Origin: Microbispora sp. NBC_01189
Lineage (GTDB): Bacteria > Actinomycetota > Actinomycetes > Streptosporangiales > Streptosporangiaceae
Direction: 5' to 3'
Assembly (NCBI RefSeq): GCF_036010665.1
Contig: NZ_CP108581.1
Span: 131,501 to 195,500 of the forward strand
DNA: 64,000 bases
Shown: piece after piece, positions 23,884 through 33,266 of the stretch
Position numbering within the stretch: position 1 is the stretch's first letter
Layout: each line of letters starts with the position of its first letter
Made by a program: the position numbers and the translations under genes
Notes under the pieces: model-generated
The model's database searches: none
What the model was told of the DNA's origin: nothing
The model's input: only the letters and a program-made list of their open reading frames with translations

Positions 23884-26538
23884 GTGACGAGTAGCCGTTT
23901 GGCGCGTGGGGGACGCGCTCGACTACGCAGGCTGGGAATCATCACCACTATGGGAGCGATGCTCCTCGGACTGGCGTCCACCACCACGACGGCGGCCTCG
24001 GCCGACACCGACCCCCGCGTCGGGCTCGGCGCGGGCTGGCTGGACGCCCAGGAGGCCGCCAGCAACGTGCAACTGCTGGCTCACCTGGACAAACCGGAAG
24101 GGTTCGTCCAGCCTTCCAATCCGGGGAACTCCGCCTACGCCAACTCCGACCTGGCCTTCGCCGGCAACTACGCCTTCTCCGGCAACTACCAGGGTTTCAA
24201 CATCTACGACATCTCCAACGGCGGCAGCCCCGTGCTGAAGACGTCGGTGATCTGCCCCGGCGGGCAGGGCGACCTGTCGGTCTACGGGAACCTGCTGTTC
24301 ATGTCGGTCGAGGAGACCCGCGGCCGGATCGACTGCGGCACGCAGGGCGCGAGCGGCACGGTCAACCCCGACCGGTTCCGCGGCGTGCGCGTCTTCGACA
24401 TCAGCGACATCAGCCGGCCGGTGCAGGTCGCGGCGGTGCAGACCTGCCGCGGCTCGCACACCCACTCGCTGGTGACCAGCAAGAACGAGCCGGAGAACGT
24501 CTACGTCTACGTCTCCGGCACGGCCGGGGTGCGCTCGGGCCAGGAGCTCGCGGGCTGCGCCAACACCGCGGCGACCGACCCCGGCACGTCGCTGTGGAGG
24601 ATCGACGTCATCCGGGTGCCGCTGGCCGCCCCGCAGAACGCGGCGGTCGTCAGCCAGCCGCGGCTGTTCGCCGACCCGTCCACCGGGGCGGTCAACGGGC
24701 TGCAGAACACCCCGCCCACCCAGCAGCACCCGTCGGGCACCAACTGGTCGCCGCAGCCGGTCACCAACCACTGCCACGACATCACGGCGTACCCCGAGAT
24801 CGGTCTCGCCGCCGGAGCCTGCGCGGGCAACGGCATCCTGATCGACATCTCCGACCCGTCGAACCCCAAGCGGCTGGACGCGGTCTCCGACCCGAACTAC
24901 GCCTACTGGCACTCCGCGACCTTCAACAACGACGGCACCAAGGTCGTCTTCACCGACGAGTGGGGCGGCGGTTCCGCCGCGCGGTGCCGGGTCACCGACG
25001 AGCCGTCGTGGGGCGCCAACGCCATCTACGACATCGTCGGCGGCAAGCTGCAGTTCCGCAGCTACTACAAGCTCCCCGCGCCGCAGACGACCACGGAGAA
25101 CTGCGTCGCGCACAACGGCTCGCTGGTCCCGGTCCCCGGGCGCGACATCATGGTCCAGGCCTGGTACCAGGGCGGGCTGTCGGCGTTCGACTTCACCGAC
25201 TCCCACAACCCCAAGGAGATCGCCTACTTCGACCGCGGCCCGGTCAGCGCCACGTCGCTGGTGCTCGGCGGATACTGGTCGGCGTACTGGTACAACGGCC
25301 ACATCTACGGCAACGAGATCGCCCGCGGCTTCGACGCCTTGAAGCTGACGCCGAGCCGGTTCCTCGACCAGGCCGAGATCAACGCGGCGGCGAGCGTGCG
25401 GCTCGGCAGGTTCAACACGCAGGCCCAGCCGAGGCTGACCTGGGAGCCGAGCTTCGACCTGGTCCGGGCGCGCTACGTGCAGGCGGTGCGTACGGGCAAG
25501 ATGTCCACGGGCGGCGCCACGTCGGTGAAGGTGTCGATCGACAAGGCCGAGCAGCTCAGCCAGCAGGGCCAGCGGCAGGCCGCCTCTGCGCTTCTGCTGA
25601 GCGCCGCCAAGCCGCCGCTCAAGGAGTCGGACAAGGAGCAGGCCGCTCTGATCGAGGCGCTCAAGGACCTCGCCGCGGCGCTGACCGCGACGCAACCGGC
25701 CGACAGGACCGCGCCGGTGACGAGCGCGACGACCGACCCGGCGCGGCCGGCCGGCGGCTGGTTCACCGGTCAGGTCAAGGTCACGCTGACCGCCGCCGAC
25801 GAGGCGAAGGGCAGCGGGGTCGACCACACCGAGTACAGGCTGGACGGCGGCGCCTGGACGCGGTACACCGCTCCGGTCGTCCTGTCCGGCGACGGCGCGC
25901 ACGCGCTGGCATACCGCTCGGCCGACAAGGCGGGCAACGTCGAGGACATCAGGACCGTCACGGCCAAGATCGACGCCACGGCGCCGGTCACGACCCCGAC
26001 GGTCCCGCCGGCGAACGGCGACGGCGAGCATGACGGCGACGTGCAGGTGACCCTGTCCGCGACGGACGAGACGTCCGGCCTGGCGCGCACCGAGTACGCG
26101 CTGGACGCCGGCGACTGGACGCCGTACGCCGGCCCGGTCACCGTCTCCGGCCCGGGTGAGCACGTGCTGCGGTACCGCTCGGCCGACAAGGCCGGCAACG
26201 TGGAGGAGGCCAAGTCGGTCAAGCTGACCATCGCCACGCCCGCTCCGCGCGTCCCGCTGACCGTGACCGCCTCCTCCCGCTGCGTGGGGACGTCGGCGCA
26301 CGTGGCGGTCACGGCCGTCAACGACGCCGCGGTGCCGGCGAACGTCTCCCTGACGACCCCGTTCGGCGCCAAGACCATCGACGGCGTGGCCCCGGCCAAG
26401 CAGGCCTACCAGTCCTTCAACACGCGGACCGGGCAGCTCGCGGCGGGCACGGTGACCGTCACCGGGACCGCCGTGATCGGCGGCAAGCAGGGCACCACCT
26501 CGTACGAGGTCGCCTACAACGCGATCAGCTGCGCCTGA
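23884..26538 (+). CDS. Secreted LVIVD-repeat protein with two OmpL47-type domains
   Basis: 884 residues; GTG start. Signal peptide about 1-42 (ends AASA). Residues about 60-540 form a beta-propeller of LVIVD-type repeats (FNIYDISNGGSPVLKTSV, VRVFDISDISRPVQVAAV, ILIDISDPSNPKRLDAV, LSAFDFTDSHNPKEIAYF). Two OmpL47-type beta-barrel domains follow (about 625-710 and 715-795), each with DKAGNVE, and an Ig-like C-terminal domain about 800-884. The function of the propeller is unknown. A shorter lipoprotein paralogue is encoded at 53516. Confidence 0.85.
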   Translation: MTSSRLARGGRARLRRLGIITTMGAMLLGLASTTTTAASADTDPRVGLGAGWLDAQEAASNVQLLAHLDKPEGFVQPSNPGNSAYANSDLAFAGNYAFSGNYQGFNIYDISNGGSPVLKTSVICPGGQGDLSVYGNLLFMSVEETRGRIDCGTQGASGTVNPDRFRGVRVFDISDISRPVQVAAVQTCRGSHTHSLVTSKNEPENVYVYVSGTAGVRSGQELAGCANTAATDPGTSLWRIDVIRVPLAAPQNAAVVSQPRLFADPSTGAVNGLQNTPPTQQHPSGTNWSPQPVTNHCHDITAYPEIGLAAGACAGNGILIDISDPSNPKRLDAVSDPNYAYWHSATFNNDGTKVVFTDEWGGGSAARCRVTDEPSWGANAIYDIVGGKLQFRSYYKLPAPQTTTENCVAHNGSLVPVPGRDIMVQAWYQGGLSAFDFTDSHNPKEIAYFDRGPVSATSLVLGGYWSAYWYNGHIYGNEIARGFDALKLTPSRFLDQAEINAAASVRLGRFNTQAQPRLTWEPSFDLVRARYVQAVRTGKMSTGGATSVKVSIDKAEQLSQQGQRQAASALLLSAAKPPLKESDKEQAALIEALKDLAAALTATQPADRTAPVTSATTDPARPAGGWFTGQVKVTLTAADEAKGSGVDHTEYRLDGGAWTRYTAPVVLSGDGAHALAYRSADKAGNVEDIRTVTAKIDATAPVTTPTVPPANGDGEHDGDVQVTLSATDETSGLARTEYALDAGDWTPYAGPVTVSGPGEHVLRYRSADKAGNVEEAKSVKLTIATPAPRVPLTVTASSRCVGTSAHVAVTAVNDAAVPANVSLTTPFGAKTIDGVAPAKQAYQSFNTRTGQLAAGTVTVTGTAVIGGKQGTTSYEVAYNAISCA

Positions 26539-26572
26539 CCGCACCTGTGGTGACCCCCGGCAGATAGAAAGA

Positions 26573-26603
26573 AGCGGGGCCGGCCGAATCGGCCGGCCCC
26601 GCT
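26573..26603. terminator. Bidirectional hairpin between convergent genes
   Basis: AGCGGGGCCGGCCGA and its near-perfect complement between the LVIVD gene and the convergent ThuA/dehydrogenase gene. Confidence 0.75.
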
Positions 26604-26632
26604 CCTGTCAGGGCTCGAAGGTCACTCCGCGA

Positions 26633-29600
26633 TCAGACGCGGGTCCACTTCTGGTTGTTGCCGCCGGTGCAGGACCAGATCTGCACCTTGGTGCCGTTGG
26701 CGGTGCCGCTGCTCGCCACGTCCAGGCACTTGTTCGCCCCGACCGCGGTGATGGTGCCGTCGGAGTTGAGGCGCCACTTCTGGTTGTTCTGCCCGTTGCA
26801 GTCCCAGATGATGACCGCGGTGCCGTCCGCGGTGCCGCCGCCGTTCACGTCGAGGCACTTGTTGCCGTAGACGCGAAGCTCGGTCGCGCTGGTGGAGGTC
26901 CACTTCTGGTTGGTGCCGCCGTTGCAGTCCCAGATCAGCACCGTCGCGCCGTTGGTCTGCGACGCGCCGTTCACGTCCAGGCACCGGCCCGAGGCCACGC
27001 CCTTCAGCGAGCTCGTCCCACCCGCGGACGGAGACGGGGACGGAGACGGAGACGGGGAAGCGGACGGCGACACCGACGGAGAGGGCGACGGAGAGGGCGA
27101 GGAGGTGCCCCCGTCCTGGGCGACGCCCTTGCCGTTGAAGGTCAGCGAGTCGAAGTCGAACGCGTTCGCCGTCGACCCCTTGAACACGACGTAGAGGTCG
27201 GTGGTGCCGCCCGGGTTGGTGACCTTAACCGACGGGAGGGAGACGTAGTTGTTCCATCCCCCGGTCGACGGCACCGAACTGGAGGCGACGAGCGTCCCGG
27301 TCGGCGAGCCGGCGTGCAGCTCGATGGTCGCCCCGGTGCTGGACGGCGCCGACACGCGGAAGGACACCGTGTCGATCCCCGACAGGTTGACCGGCGTGTA
27401 GGAGATCCAGTCGCCGTTGGAGATATCGCCGACCCGCCTGCCGCCCTCGGCTCCGGCCTCGTCGACGACCCGGATGCCGTTGGAGCCGTTGAAGTGCTCG
27501 GCCTGCTTGTGCTTGGGCTGCAGGGTGATTCCGGCGTCGCCCTTCAGGCCGCCCTTGTCGGTGTAGGACGCGCCCAGGACGTAGAAGACGTTGGCCGCCT
27601 CGTCGTGGCCCGAGGCGGTCGTCGTGACCGTCCCGGAGCACCCGGTGAACTGGCCGGTGTCGTGGGCGTGCTGGTCATGGCCGAGCGCGGTGAACACGTT
27701 GACCTTGGAGCAGTCGACGGTGCCGTCCTCGGGGTCGGTGACGTTGATCGTGTAGGACACCCGGTCGCCGAAGTTGATGAACCCGCCGTCCGGCGGAGCC
27801 GAGAAGACGACCTTGGGACGGGTGTTGCCGACGGCGATGGTCAGCGTGATGCTGCCCGTCTTCCCGCCCGAGTCCCGTACGGTCAGCTTGGCGGTGTAGG
27901 TGCCGTTGGCGTTGTAGGTCTTCGTCGGGTTGGCCGCGGTGGAGGTGGTGCCGTCGCCGAAGTCCCAGCTGTAGGTGATCGGGTCGCCGTCGGGGTCGGA
28001 CGAGCCGGCCGAGGAGAACGCCACTGTCAGCGGCGCGGCGCCGGAGTCGGGGCTGGCGCTCGCCTTGGCGACGGGGGCGCGGTTCCCGACCACGTAGTCG
28101 ATCCGGTAGATGCTGTCATCGGTGTTCGCGTGGCCGAATCCGTTGCCCCAGTCGGCCATGTAGAGCGCGCCGTCGGGGCCGAACTTCATGTCGATCGGCG
28201 CGTGCGGGGCGATGTTCGCCACGAACGGGCTGATCTTCAGGAGGTTGCCGGAGGAGTCGAGGCGCATCTCCTTGACGAAGTTGCGGCTCCACTCGTACAG
28301 GAAGGTCGCGCCGTCGAAGTACTCGGGGAACTTGCGGTCGGAGGCGCTGGCCGCGTCGTAGCGGTAGAACGGGCCGCCCATGGGGGCCGCGCCGCCGCAG
28401 CAGTTGATCTCGGGGAACTCGGCCGAGGCGTGGTAGTTGTACCAGACGGTCGCGGGCTTGGCGGCCGGCAGGTTGGTCAGGCCGGTGTTGTTGGGCGAGT
28501 CGTTGACCGGCGCCGAGCAGTTGAACTTCGCCCCGGAGGTGTTGGTGGAGAAGTTGAAGTCGTTGAACGGCGTGTTGTTGCCGGTGCAGTACGGCCAGCC
28601 GTAGAACCCGGGCTGCTTGATCAGGTTCCACTCGACCGTGCCCTCGGGGCCGCGGTTCGCGTTGGCGCTGCCCGCGTCCGGCCCGTAGTCGCCCATGGAG
28701 ATCCAGCCGGTGACCTTGTCGACCGAGAAGCGGAACGCGTTGCGGAAGCCCATCGCGTAGATCTCCGGCCGCGTCTTGGCCGTGCCCGGAGCGAACATGT
28801 TGCCGGACGGGATCGTGTACGTGCCGTCGGACTCGGGGTGGATGCGCAGGATCTTGCCGCGCAGGTCGTTGGTGTTGGCCGCGGACCGCTGGGCGTCGTA
28901 GTGCTCCCGGCCCGGCCGCTCGTCGATCGGGGCGTAGCCGCTGGAGGCGTTGGGGTTGGTGTCGTCACCCGGGGCGATGTAGAGGTTGCCGCCCGGGCCG
29001 AACGTGATGTAGCCGCCGGTGTGGCCCGGCTCGTCGACGTTGCGGAACGCCGGAACCTCGATGAGCTTCTTCTCGCTGCTCAGGTCAAGGCTGGTGCCGT
29101 TGAAGGTGAACCGGGACACCCGGTTGAACTCGCCGCCGTTGAGAGGCGAGTAGTTGATGTAGATCCAGCCGTTGGTGGCGAAGTTCGGGTCGAGCGCGAT
29201 CCCGACCCCGCCGTCCTCGCCGCCATCGTACACGGACAGGGTGCCGATGACGCGCGTGCTGCCGCCGCCCGCGGGGATCAGGTTGACCTTGCCCGAGCGC
29301 GAGATGTAGAAGACCCGGCCGTCGGCCGCCACGTCCAGCTCCATCGGCTGGTCCGGCGCGCCGTCGAGGGTCACCTTCTGGAAGCGGGCCGTGATCGTGC
29401 CGCCGCAGTCGCCGGGCTCCGCGCCCGCCGCCCACTTCACCGCGCCGAGCAGGTGCTGCTTGAACAGCGGCTCGGAGTAGGAGGACGCGTTGTGGCCCAT
29501 GGCGGTGGCCCACACCCGGCCGCCCTCCGGGTTGTGACACCAGGAGATCGGGTGGTCGGCGCCCATCTTGTTCGGGCCCGCGTCATAGGTGGTCTCGTCC

Positions 29601-30190
29601 GCGGTCACCAGCACGTGCACCGAGCCGCGCATGTTCTTGTCGAAGTTGTACCACTCCTCGGTACGGGTCCACCGGTCAGGCAGGCCCTTGGTCGAGGGGT
29701 GGACCTTGTCGGCGACCTTGGCGGTGCCCTGCACGATCGACGAGTGCTGCGTCATGTGCGCGCCGGCCAGCACGGTCTGGTCCCACCAGGGGAACTGCGA
29801 CTCGATGTTCATGTCGACGGCGTTGTGGATCGCCACGACGCCGCGGCCGCTGCGCACGTAGGCCTGCATGGCCTGACGCTGCGCGTCGTTGTCCCACACC
29901 ATGCCCGACGTCTGGAGCATGATCACCGCGTCGTAGTTGTTGAGGTTCGACGTGGTGAAGACGGAGGAGTTCTCGCTCGCGTCAAGCTGGAAGTTGTTGT
30001 CCGTCGCCAGCTGCTGGAACATCGCGATGCCGGCGGGGATGGAGTCGTGCCGGTAGGCGCCGCTCGCGGTCTTGCTGAACAGCAGCACCTTGAACTGTGG
30101 CGCCGCCGCGTGCGCCACCAGTGGCACCGCGGACAGCAGCAGCCCCAGCACGGCCGCGGCCAGTGCGGGGAGCAGGCGTGATCTTCGCAT
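26633..30190 (-). CDS. Secreted mosaic: ThuA + sugar dehydrogenase (GSDH) + PKD + CBM6-like + ricin-B lectin
   Basis: 1185 residues; AGGAGA before the ATG. Signal peptide 1-28. A ThuA-like glutamine-amidotransferase-fold domain (about 33-255; SGRGVVAIHNAVDMN, ISWCHNPEGGRVW) is followed by a six-bladed PQQ-type sugar dehydrogenase domain (about 265-645; GEDGGVGIALDPNF, PGHTGGYITFGPGGNLYIA, GFRNAFRFSVD), a PKD domain (about 690-775; YSWDFGDGTTS), a CBM6-like domain (about 880-1025), a Ser/Pro linker and a three-lobed ricin-B lectin (1061-1185). It starts 88 bases after the TIM-barrel isomerase gene and may end the sugar-transport operon. Oxidation or hydrolysis of a keto-sugar is inferred from the families. 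Confidence 0.88.
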   Translation of the reverse strand: MRRSRLLPALAAAVLGLLLSAVPLVAHAAAPQFKVLLFSKTASGAYRHDSIPAGIAMFQQLATDNNFQLDASENSSVFTTSNLNNYDAVIMLQTSGMVWDNDAQRQAMQAYVRSGRGVVAIHNAVDMNIESQFPWWDQTVLAGAHMTQHSSIVQGTAKVADKVHPSTKGLPDRWTRTEEWYNFDKNMRGSVHVLVTADETTYDAGPNKMGADHPISWCHNPEGGRVWATAMGHNASSYSEPLFKQHLLGAVKWAAGAEPGDCGGTITARFQKVTLDGAPDQPMELDVAADGRVFYISRSGKVNLIPAGGGSTRVIGTLSVYDGGEDGGVGIALDPNFATNGWIYINYSPLNGGEFNRVSRFTFNGTSLDLSSEKKLIEVPAFRNVDEPGHTGGYITFGPGGNLYIAPGDDTNPNASSGYAPIDERPGREHYDAQRSAANTNDLRGKILRIHPESDGTYTIPSGNMFAPGTAKTRPEIYAMGFRNAFRFSVDKVTGWISMGDYGPDAGSANANRGPEGTVEWNLIKQPGFYGWPYCTGNNTPFNDFNFSTNTSGAKFNCSAPVNDSPNNTGLTNLPAAKPATVWYNYHASAEFPEINCCGGAAPMGGPFYRYDAASASDRKFPEYFDGATFLYEWSRNFVKEMRLDSSGNLLKISPFVANIAPHAPIDMKFGPDGALYMADWGNGFGHANTDDSIYRIDYVVGNRAPVAKASASPDSGAAPLTVAFSSAGSSDPDGDPITYSWDFGDGTTSTAANPTKTYNANGTYTAKLTVRDSGGKTGSITLTIAVGNTRPKVVFSAPPDGGFINFGDRVSYTINVTDPEDGTVDCSKVNVFTALGHDQHAHDTGQFTGCSGTVTTTASGHDEAANVFYVLGASYTDKGGLKGDAGITLQPKHKQAEHFNGSNGIRVVDEAGAEGGRRVGDISNGDWISYTPVNLSGIDTVSFRVSAPSSTGATIELHAGSPTGTLVASSSVPSTGGWNNYVSLPSVKVTNPGGTTDLYVVFKGSTANAFDFDSLTFNGKGVAQDGGTSSPSPSPSPSVSPSASPSPSPSPSPSAGGTSSLKGVASGRCLDVNGASQTNGATVLIWDCNGGTNQKWTSTSATELRVYGNKCLDVNGGGTADGTAVIIWDCNGQNNQKWRLNSDGTITAVGANKCLDVASSGTANGTKVQIWSCTGGNNQKWTRV
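26636..27010 (-). repeat. Ricin-B module copy 1
   Basis: 375 bases encoding the three-lobed lectin module (CLDV...NQKW three times); nearly identical copies lie at 36322, 38329, 41559, 45552 (+) and 48319 (+). Confidence 0.9.
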
Positions 30191-30245
30191 GAAGGATCTC
30201 CTGGGGGGGTTACCGGAAGGGGTCGGAGTTGCGGGGGGTCGTGGG

Positions 30246-30281
30246 GTTCTCCAGTCAGTTCTCCAGTCAGTTCTCCGGTCA
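30246..30281. repeat. 12-base tandem repeat spanning the isomerase stop codon
   Basis: GTTCTCCAGTCA twice and GTTCTCCGGTCA once. On the minus strand each unit begins with the in-frame stop TGA and contains GGAG, so the stop codon of the TIM-barrel gene is tandemly repeated. Confidence 0.85.
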
Positions 30282-31112
30282 GGTCGTGAGGGTGCGGAGG
30301 AAGGCGAGGCCGTCGGTGGCGAGAGCGTCCTGGCTGGGGGCCAGGGGGCGCCAGACGGACGCCGCGGTGGCGATGGTCTTGTTGTCGGCGGTGAAGGACT
30401 CGATCACGAGCGGGCCGGTGTAGCCCACGTCGCGGACGGCCGCGGCGAAGCCCGGCCAGTCGAAGTGGTCGGCGCCCGGGGCGCCGCGGTCGGTCCCGCA
30501 CACCTGGAGGTGCGCGATCCTGTCGCCCGCCAGCCGTACGGCCCGGAGCGGGTCCTTCTCCTCGATGTTCAGGTGGTAGGTGTCGAGCGCGAGCCCGCAC
30601 TCCTCGGGGAGCGCGTCGAGCGCCTGCTCCACCGTGTTGAGGACGCTGGTCTCGTACCGGTTGAGCGGTTCGACGCCGATCCTGATCCCGCGTTCGGCCG
30701 CGTACGCGACGACCGGTTTCAGGTTCTCCCGCAGCTCGCCGTAGATGGCGCGCCGCTCGTCCGGGCTCATCCGCCAGGCCCGGCCGACCGAGGCGTACGC
30801 GGGCCCGCTGACCGCCGGCGCGCCCACGGTCACCGCCACGTCCACGCAGTGCCGCAGGTAGTCCTGGGTGTCCCGGACGACCTGCGGCGAGGCGCCGACG
30901 AGCTCGCGTCCCGGCGGCATCGTGAGCACGACCGACGCGCCGAGCCCGAGCCCGTCCAGAAGGGCCGCCGCCCGCCCGGGGTCCCAGTCGCCGGGATGCT
31001 CGACCGGCAGCTCGACGACGTCGAACCCCCAGTCCGCGATCCGCGGCGCGAGGCGGGCCAGGGTCTCGTCGGTGAGCGGCGAGACCCAGACCCAGGTGTT
31101 CACCCCGATCAC
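30279..31112 (-). CDS. TIM-barrel sugar isomerase/epimerase (xylose isomerase-like, AP-endonuclease 2 superfamily)
   Basis: 277 residues from the GTG that overlaps the binding-protein stop (GTGA); a GTG 15 bases earlier is the alternative. Metal-binding motifs of the family are present: IGVEPLNRYE (first Glu), CGLALDTYHLNIEE (Asp/His), HLQVCGTDRGAPG and LVIESF (last Glu). Such enzymes interconvert ketoses or act on keto-sugars in the cytosol. The position directly after a sugar binding protein supports action on the imported sugar. Confidence 0.88.
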   Translation of the reverse strand: MIGVNTWVWVSPLTDETLARLAPRIADWGFDVVELPVEHPGDWDPGRAAALLDGLGLGASVVLTMPPGRELVGASPQVVRDTQDYLRHCVDVAVTVGAPAVSGPAYASVGRAWRMSPDERRAIYGELRENLKPVVAYAAERGIRIGVEPLNRYETSVLNTVEQALDALPEECGLALDTYHLNIEEKDPLRAVRLAGDRIAHLQVCGTDRGAPGADHFDWPGFAAAVRDVGYTGPLVIESFTADNKTIATAASVWRPLAPSQDALATDGLAFLRTLTT

Positions 31113-32320
31113 GACGTGCCGCCCCACTTCTCGGGGTAGCCGGGCAGGTCCTCACAGCCGCAGAGGGCGTAGTGCAGCGGCGGCATGCCGGGCTTGAGAT
31201 AGGTGGCGAGGTTCTCCTGGGTGATCGCCGGCTGCGGCAGGTTCCAGACCTTCGGCACCTGCTCGCCCTTGAGGATCCTGAGCGCCGCGATGACGGGGGT
31301 GCGCCACTGGTACGTCGGGTAGGTCGGCGCGATCGCGGTCAGCTTCGCGTCGCTCCACTTCTTCAGGAAGTCCTGCTGGTCCTCGCCGTTGATCGGCGGC
31401 ACGGGCTGGCCGGCGTCCTCGAACGCCTCGACGGCCGCGACGGCGGTGGCGCCGGCGTCCATCCAGACGCCGTCGAGCTTGCCGTACCGCTGGATGTAGT
31501 CGCTGACCACGCTCTTGGTCTTCGCGGCGTCGCCGTCGGTGAACTCCACGCCGACGACCTGCAGGTCGCTTTGGTCGAACGCCACCTTCGCCGCCGACCA
31601 CCGGGTCTCCAGCACGTCCACGCCGGGCAGGATGCGCAGGGCCAGGATCTTCCCGCCGGCCGGCACCTTGTCGACGAGGAACTCGGCCGCCGCGGCGCCG
31701 AAGGCGTAGCCGCCGATCGGCTTGATGAAGGTCACTGGGCAGTCGGTCTGGACGCCCCGGTCGAACACGATGACCGGCACCTTCGGGCAGGCCCCCGAGA
31801 TCGCGGGGGTCAGCGTGGCCGTGGTGTTGGGCGAGACGATCAGCGCGTCGCAGCCCTTCCCCGTCAGTTCAGCGATGTCGGAGATCTGCTTGTCGTCCTT
31901 GCCCTCGGCGTCCAGGGCGGTGAACTTCGTGATCTCCTTGTGCAGGGCGACCTCCGCCTGCATGGTCTTCCAGCCGACCTGCCGCCACGGGTTGTCGACC
32001 GCGGCGTTGGAGAAGCACAGGTGGTACGGCCCCGCCTTCTTGTGCTCGGCGGTGTCGACGAGCTGGGGATCGATGGTCTGTTCCCACGGCTTGTCGGACG
32101 GGCCGGTCGGCTGGGCCTTGCGCATCGCCATCTGGGCGTCGTAGTCGGCCTGCACGAAGAACTTCGACTGCTCCCCGGTGCCCTTGTCCGCCGGTGCGGC
32201 GGACCCGGCAGGCGCCCCGGAGGCGGAGGGCGCGGGTTTGTCGCTGGTGCAGGCCGCCACCGGCAGCGTCAGCACGGCGAGCGCGGCGGCGGCGAGGAAC
32301 CGCCGCGAATATGAAAGCAT
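31109..32320 (-). CDS. Sugar ABC transporter substrate-binding lipoprotein (RbsB/YtfQ type)
   Basis: 403 residues. Lipobox LPVAAC (Cys24), then a low-complexity Ser/Pro/Ala spacer. Peripla_BP_4 fold: YHLCFSNAAVDNPWRQVGWKTM, CDALIVSPNTTATLTPAI, PVIVFDRGV and DGVWMDAGATAVAAV. The last residues hold two Cys (LCGCEDL). It overlaps the isomerase gene by four bases. Two permeases plus one double ATPase are the arrangement of the furanose transporter YtfQRT-YjfF. Confidence 0.92.
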   Translation of the reverse strand: MLSYSRRFLAAAALAVLTLPVAACTSDKPAPSASGAPAGSAAPADKGTGEQSKFFVQADYDAQMAMRKAQPTGPSDKPWEQTIDPQLVDTAEHKKAGPYHLCFSNAAVDNPWRQVGWKTMQAEVALHKEITKFTALDAEGKDDKQISDIAELTGKGCDALIVSPNTTATLTPAISGACPKVPVIVFDRGVQTDCPVTFIKPIGGYAFGAAAAEFLVDKVPAGGKILALRILPGVDVLETRWSAAKVAFDQSDLQVVGVEFTDGDAAKTKSVVSDYIQRYGKLDGVWMDAGATAVAAVEAFEDAGQPVPPINGEDQQDFLKKWSDAKLTAIAPTYPTYQWRTPVIAALRILKGEQVPKVWNLPQPAITQENLATYLKPGMPPLHYALCGCEDLPGYPEKWGGTS

Positions 32321-32333
32321 CGTCTTCCTTCCC

Positions 32334-33266
32334 TTATGAGGCAGCCGCGGCCCTCGCGCGTGGGAAGCGCACGGCTCCCAGCGCCACCGCGGCGATGATG
32401 ATCACGCCCTGTACGGCCGGCTCCAGCGCCCCCGAGATGCCGTACAGGTTGAGCAGGGTGAACAGCGCCTCCAGAGTGAAGGCGCCCGCCATCGCGGCGG
32501 CCACGGAGCCGCGGCCGCCTCCGAGGGCCACGCCACCGAGCACCACAGCGGTGATGGCCTGGAGCTCCAGGCCCTTGCCGACCTGCGCGGACACTCCCGC
32601 GAAGCCGCCGAGCAGGATCGCGGCGACCGCCGCGGACAGCCCGGAGATCATGAACGCCACCGTCCGGACCCGGGCCACCCGGACCCCGGACAGCGCCGCG
32701 GCGCGGTCGTTGTCCCCGGCCGCGACCAGCGTGTGGCCGAACCGGGCGCGCGTCGCCCAGACGGCGGCCGCCGCCACCACGACGAGGATCAGGACCGCCC
32801 AGGGCACCGGGCCGAGGCTCCCCCGGCCCAGCTGGCGGAACTGCTCGGACAGCGCGCCCCGGGGGGACCCGCCCGTCCAGAGGAAGACCGCCCCCGACAG
32901 GATCAGCAGCATGCCGAGGGTCGTGATGAACGACGGGACGCGGAGCAGGGTGGTGACGGCCCCGTTGACCAGCCCGACGATCAGCCCGAACGCGATCATC
33001 AGGGCCAGCACGGGCCAGGTCGCCTCCGCCGAGCCGTCGATGAGCCGGGCGGCGATCACCACCTCGGCGGTGACGAGGGAGCCGACCGACAGGTCGAACT
33101 CGCCGGACACGATGACGAAGTACTGCCCGGCCGCGAGGATCACCAGCGGTGCGGCCCGTTTGACGAAGGCGAGGAAGGCGGCCGGCTCCAGGAAGTACGG
33201 GTTCACGACCGCGATCGCGACCAGCAGCCCGGCCAGCACCACGAAGATCGGCAGCGCTCGTCTCAT
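32334..33266 (-). CDS. Sugar ABC transporter permease 2 (RbsC/YjfF type)
   Basis: 310 residues with eight to ten membrane helices and the BPD_transp_2 landmarks FVIVSGEFDLSVGSLVT, NGAVTTLLRVPSFITTLGM and VVLGGVALGGGRGS. ATG overlaps the preceding permease stop (ATGA). Confidence 0.93.
   Translation of the reverse strand: MRRALPIFVVLAGLLVAIAVVNPYFLEPAAFLAFVKRAAPLVILAAGQYFVIVSGEFDLSVGSLVTAEVVIAARLIDGSAEATWPVLALMIAFGLIVGLVNGAVTTLLRVPSFITTLGMLLILSGAVFLWTGGSPRGALSEQFRQLGRGSLGPVPWAVLILVVVAAAAVWATRARFGHTLVAAGDNDRAAALSGVRVARVRTVAFMISGLSAAVAAILLGGFAGVSAQVGKGLELQAITAVVLGGVALGGGRGSVAAAMAGAFTLEALFTLLNLYGISGALEPAVQGVIIIAAVALGAVRFPRARAAAAS

Noticed and set aside
26573-26603. Riboswitch or structured RNA
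   Set aside because: Only a single GC-rich stem with a tiny loop between convergent genes; a terminator explains it.
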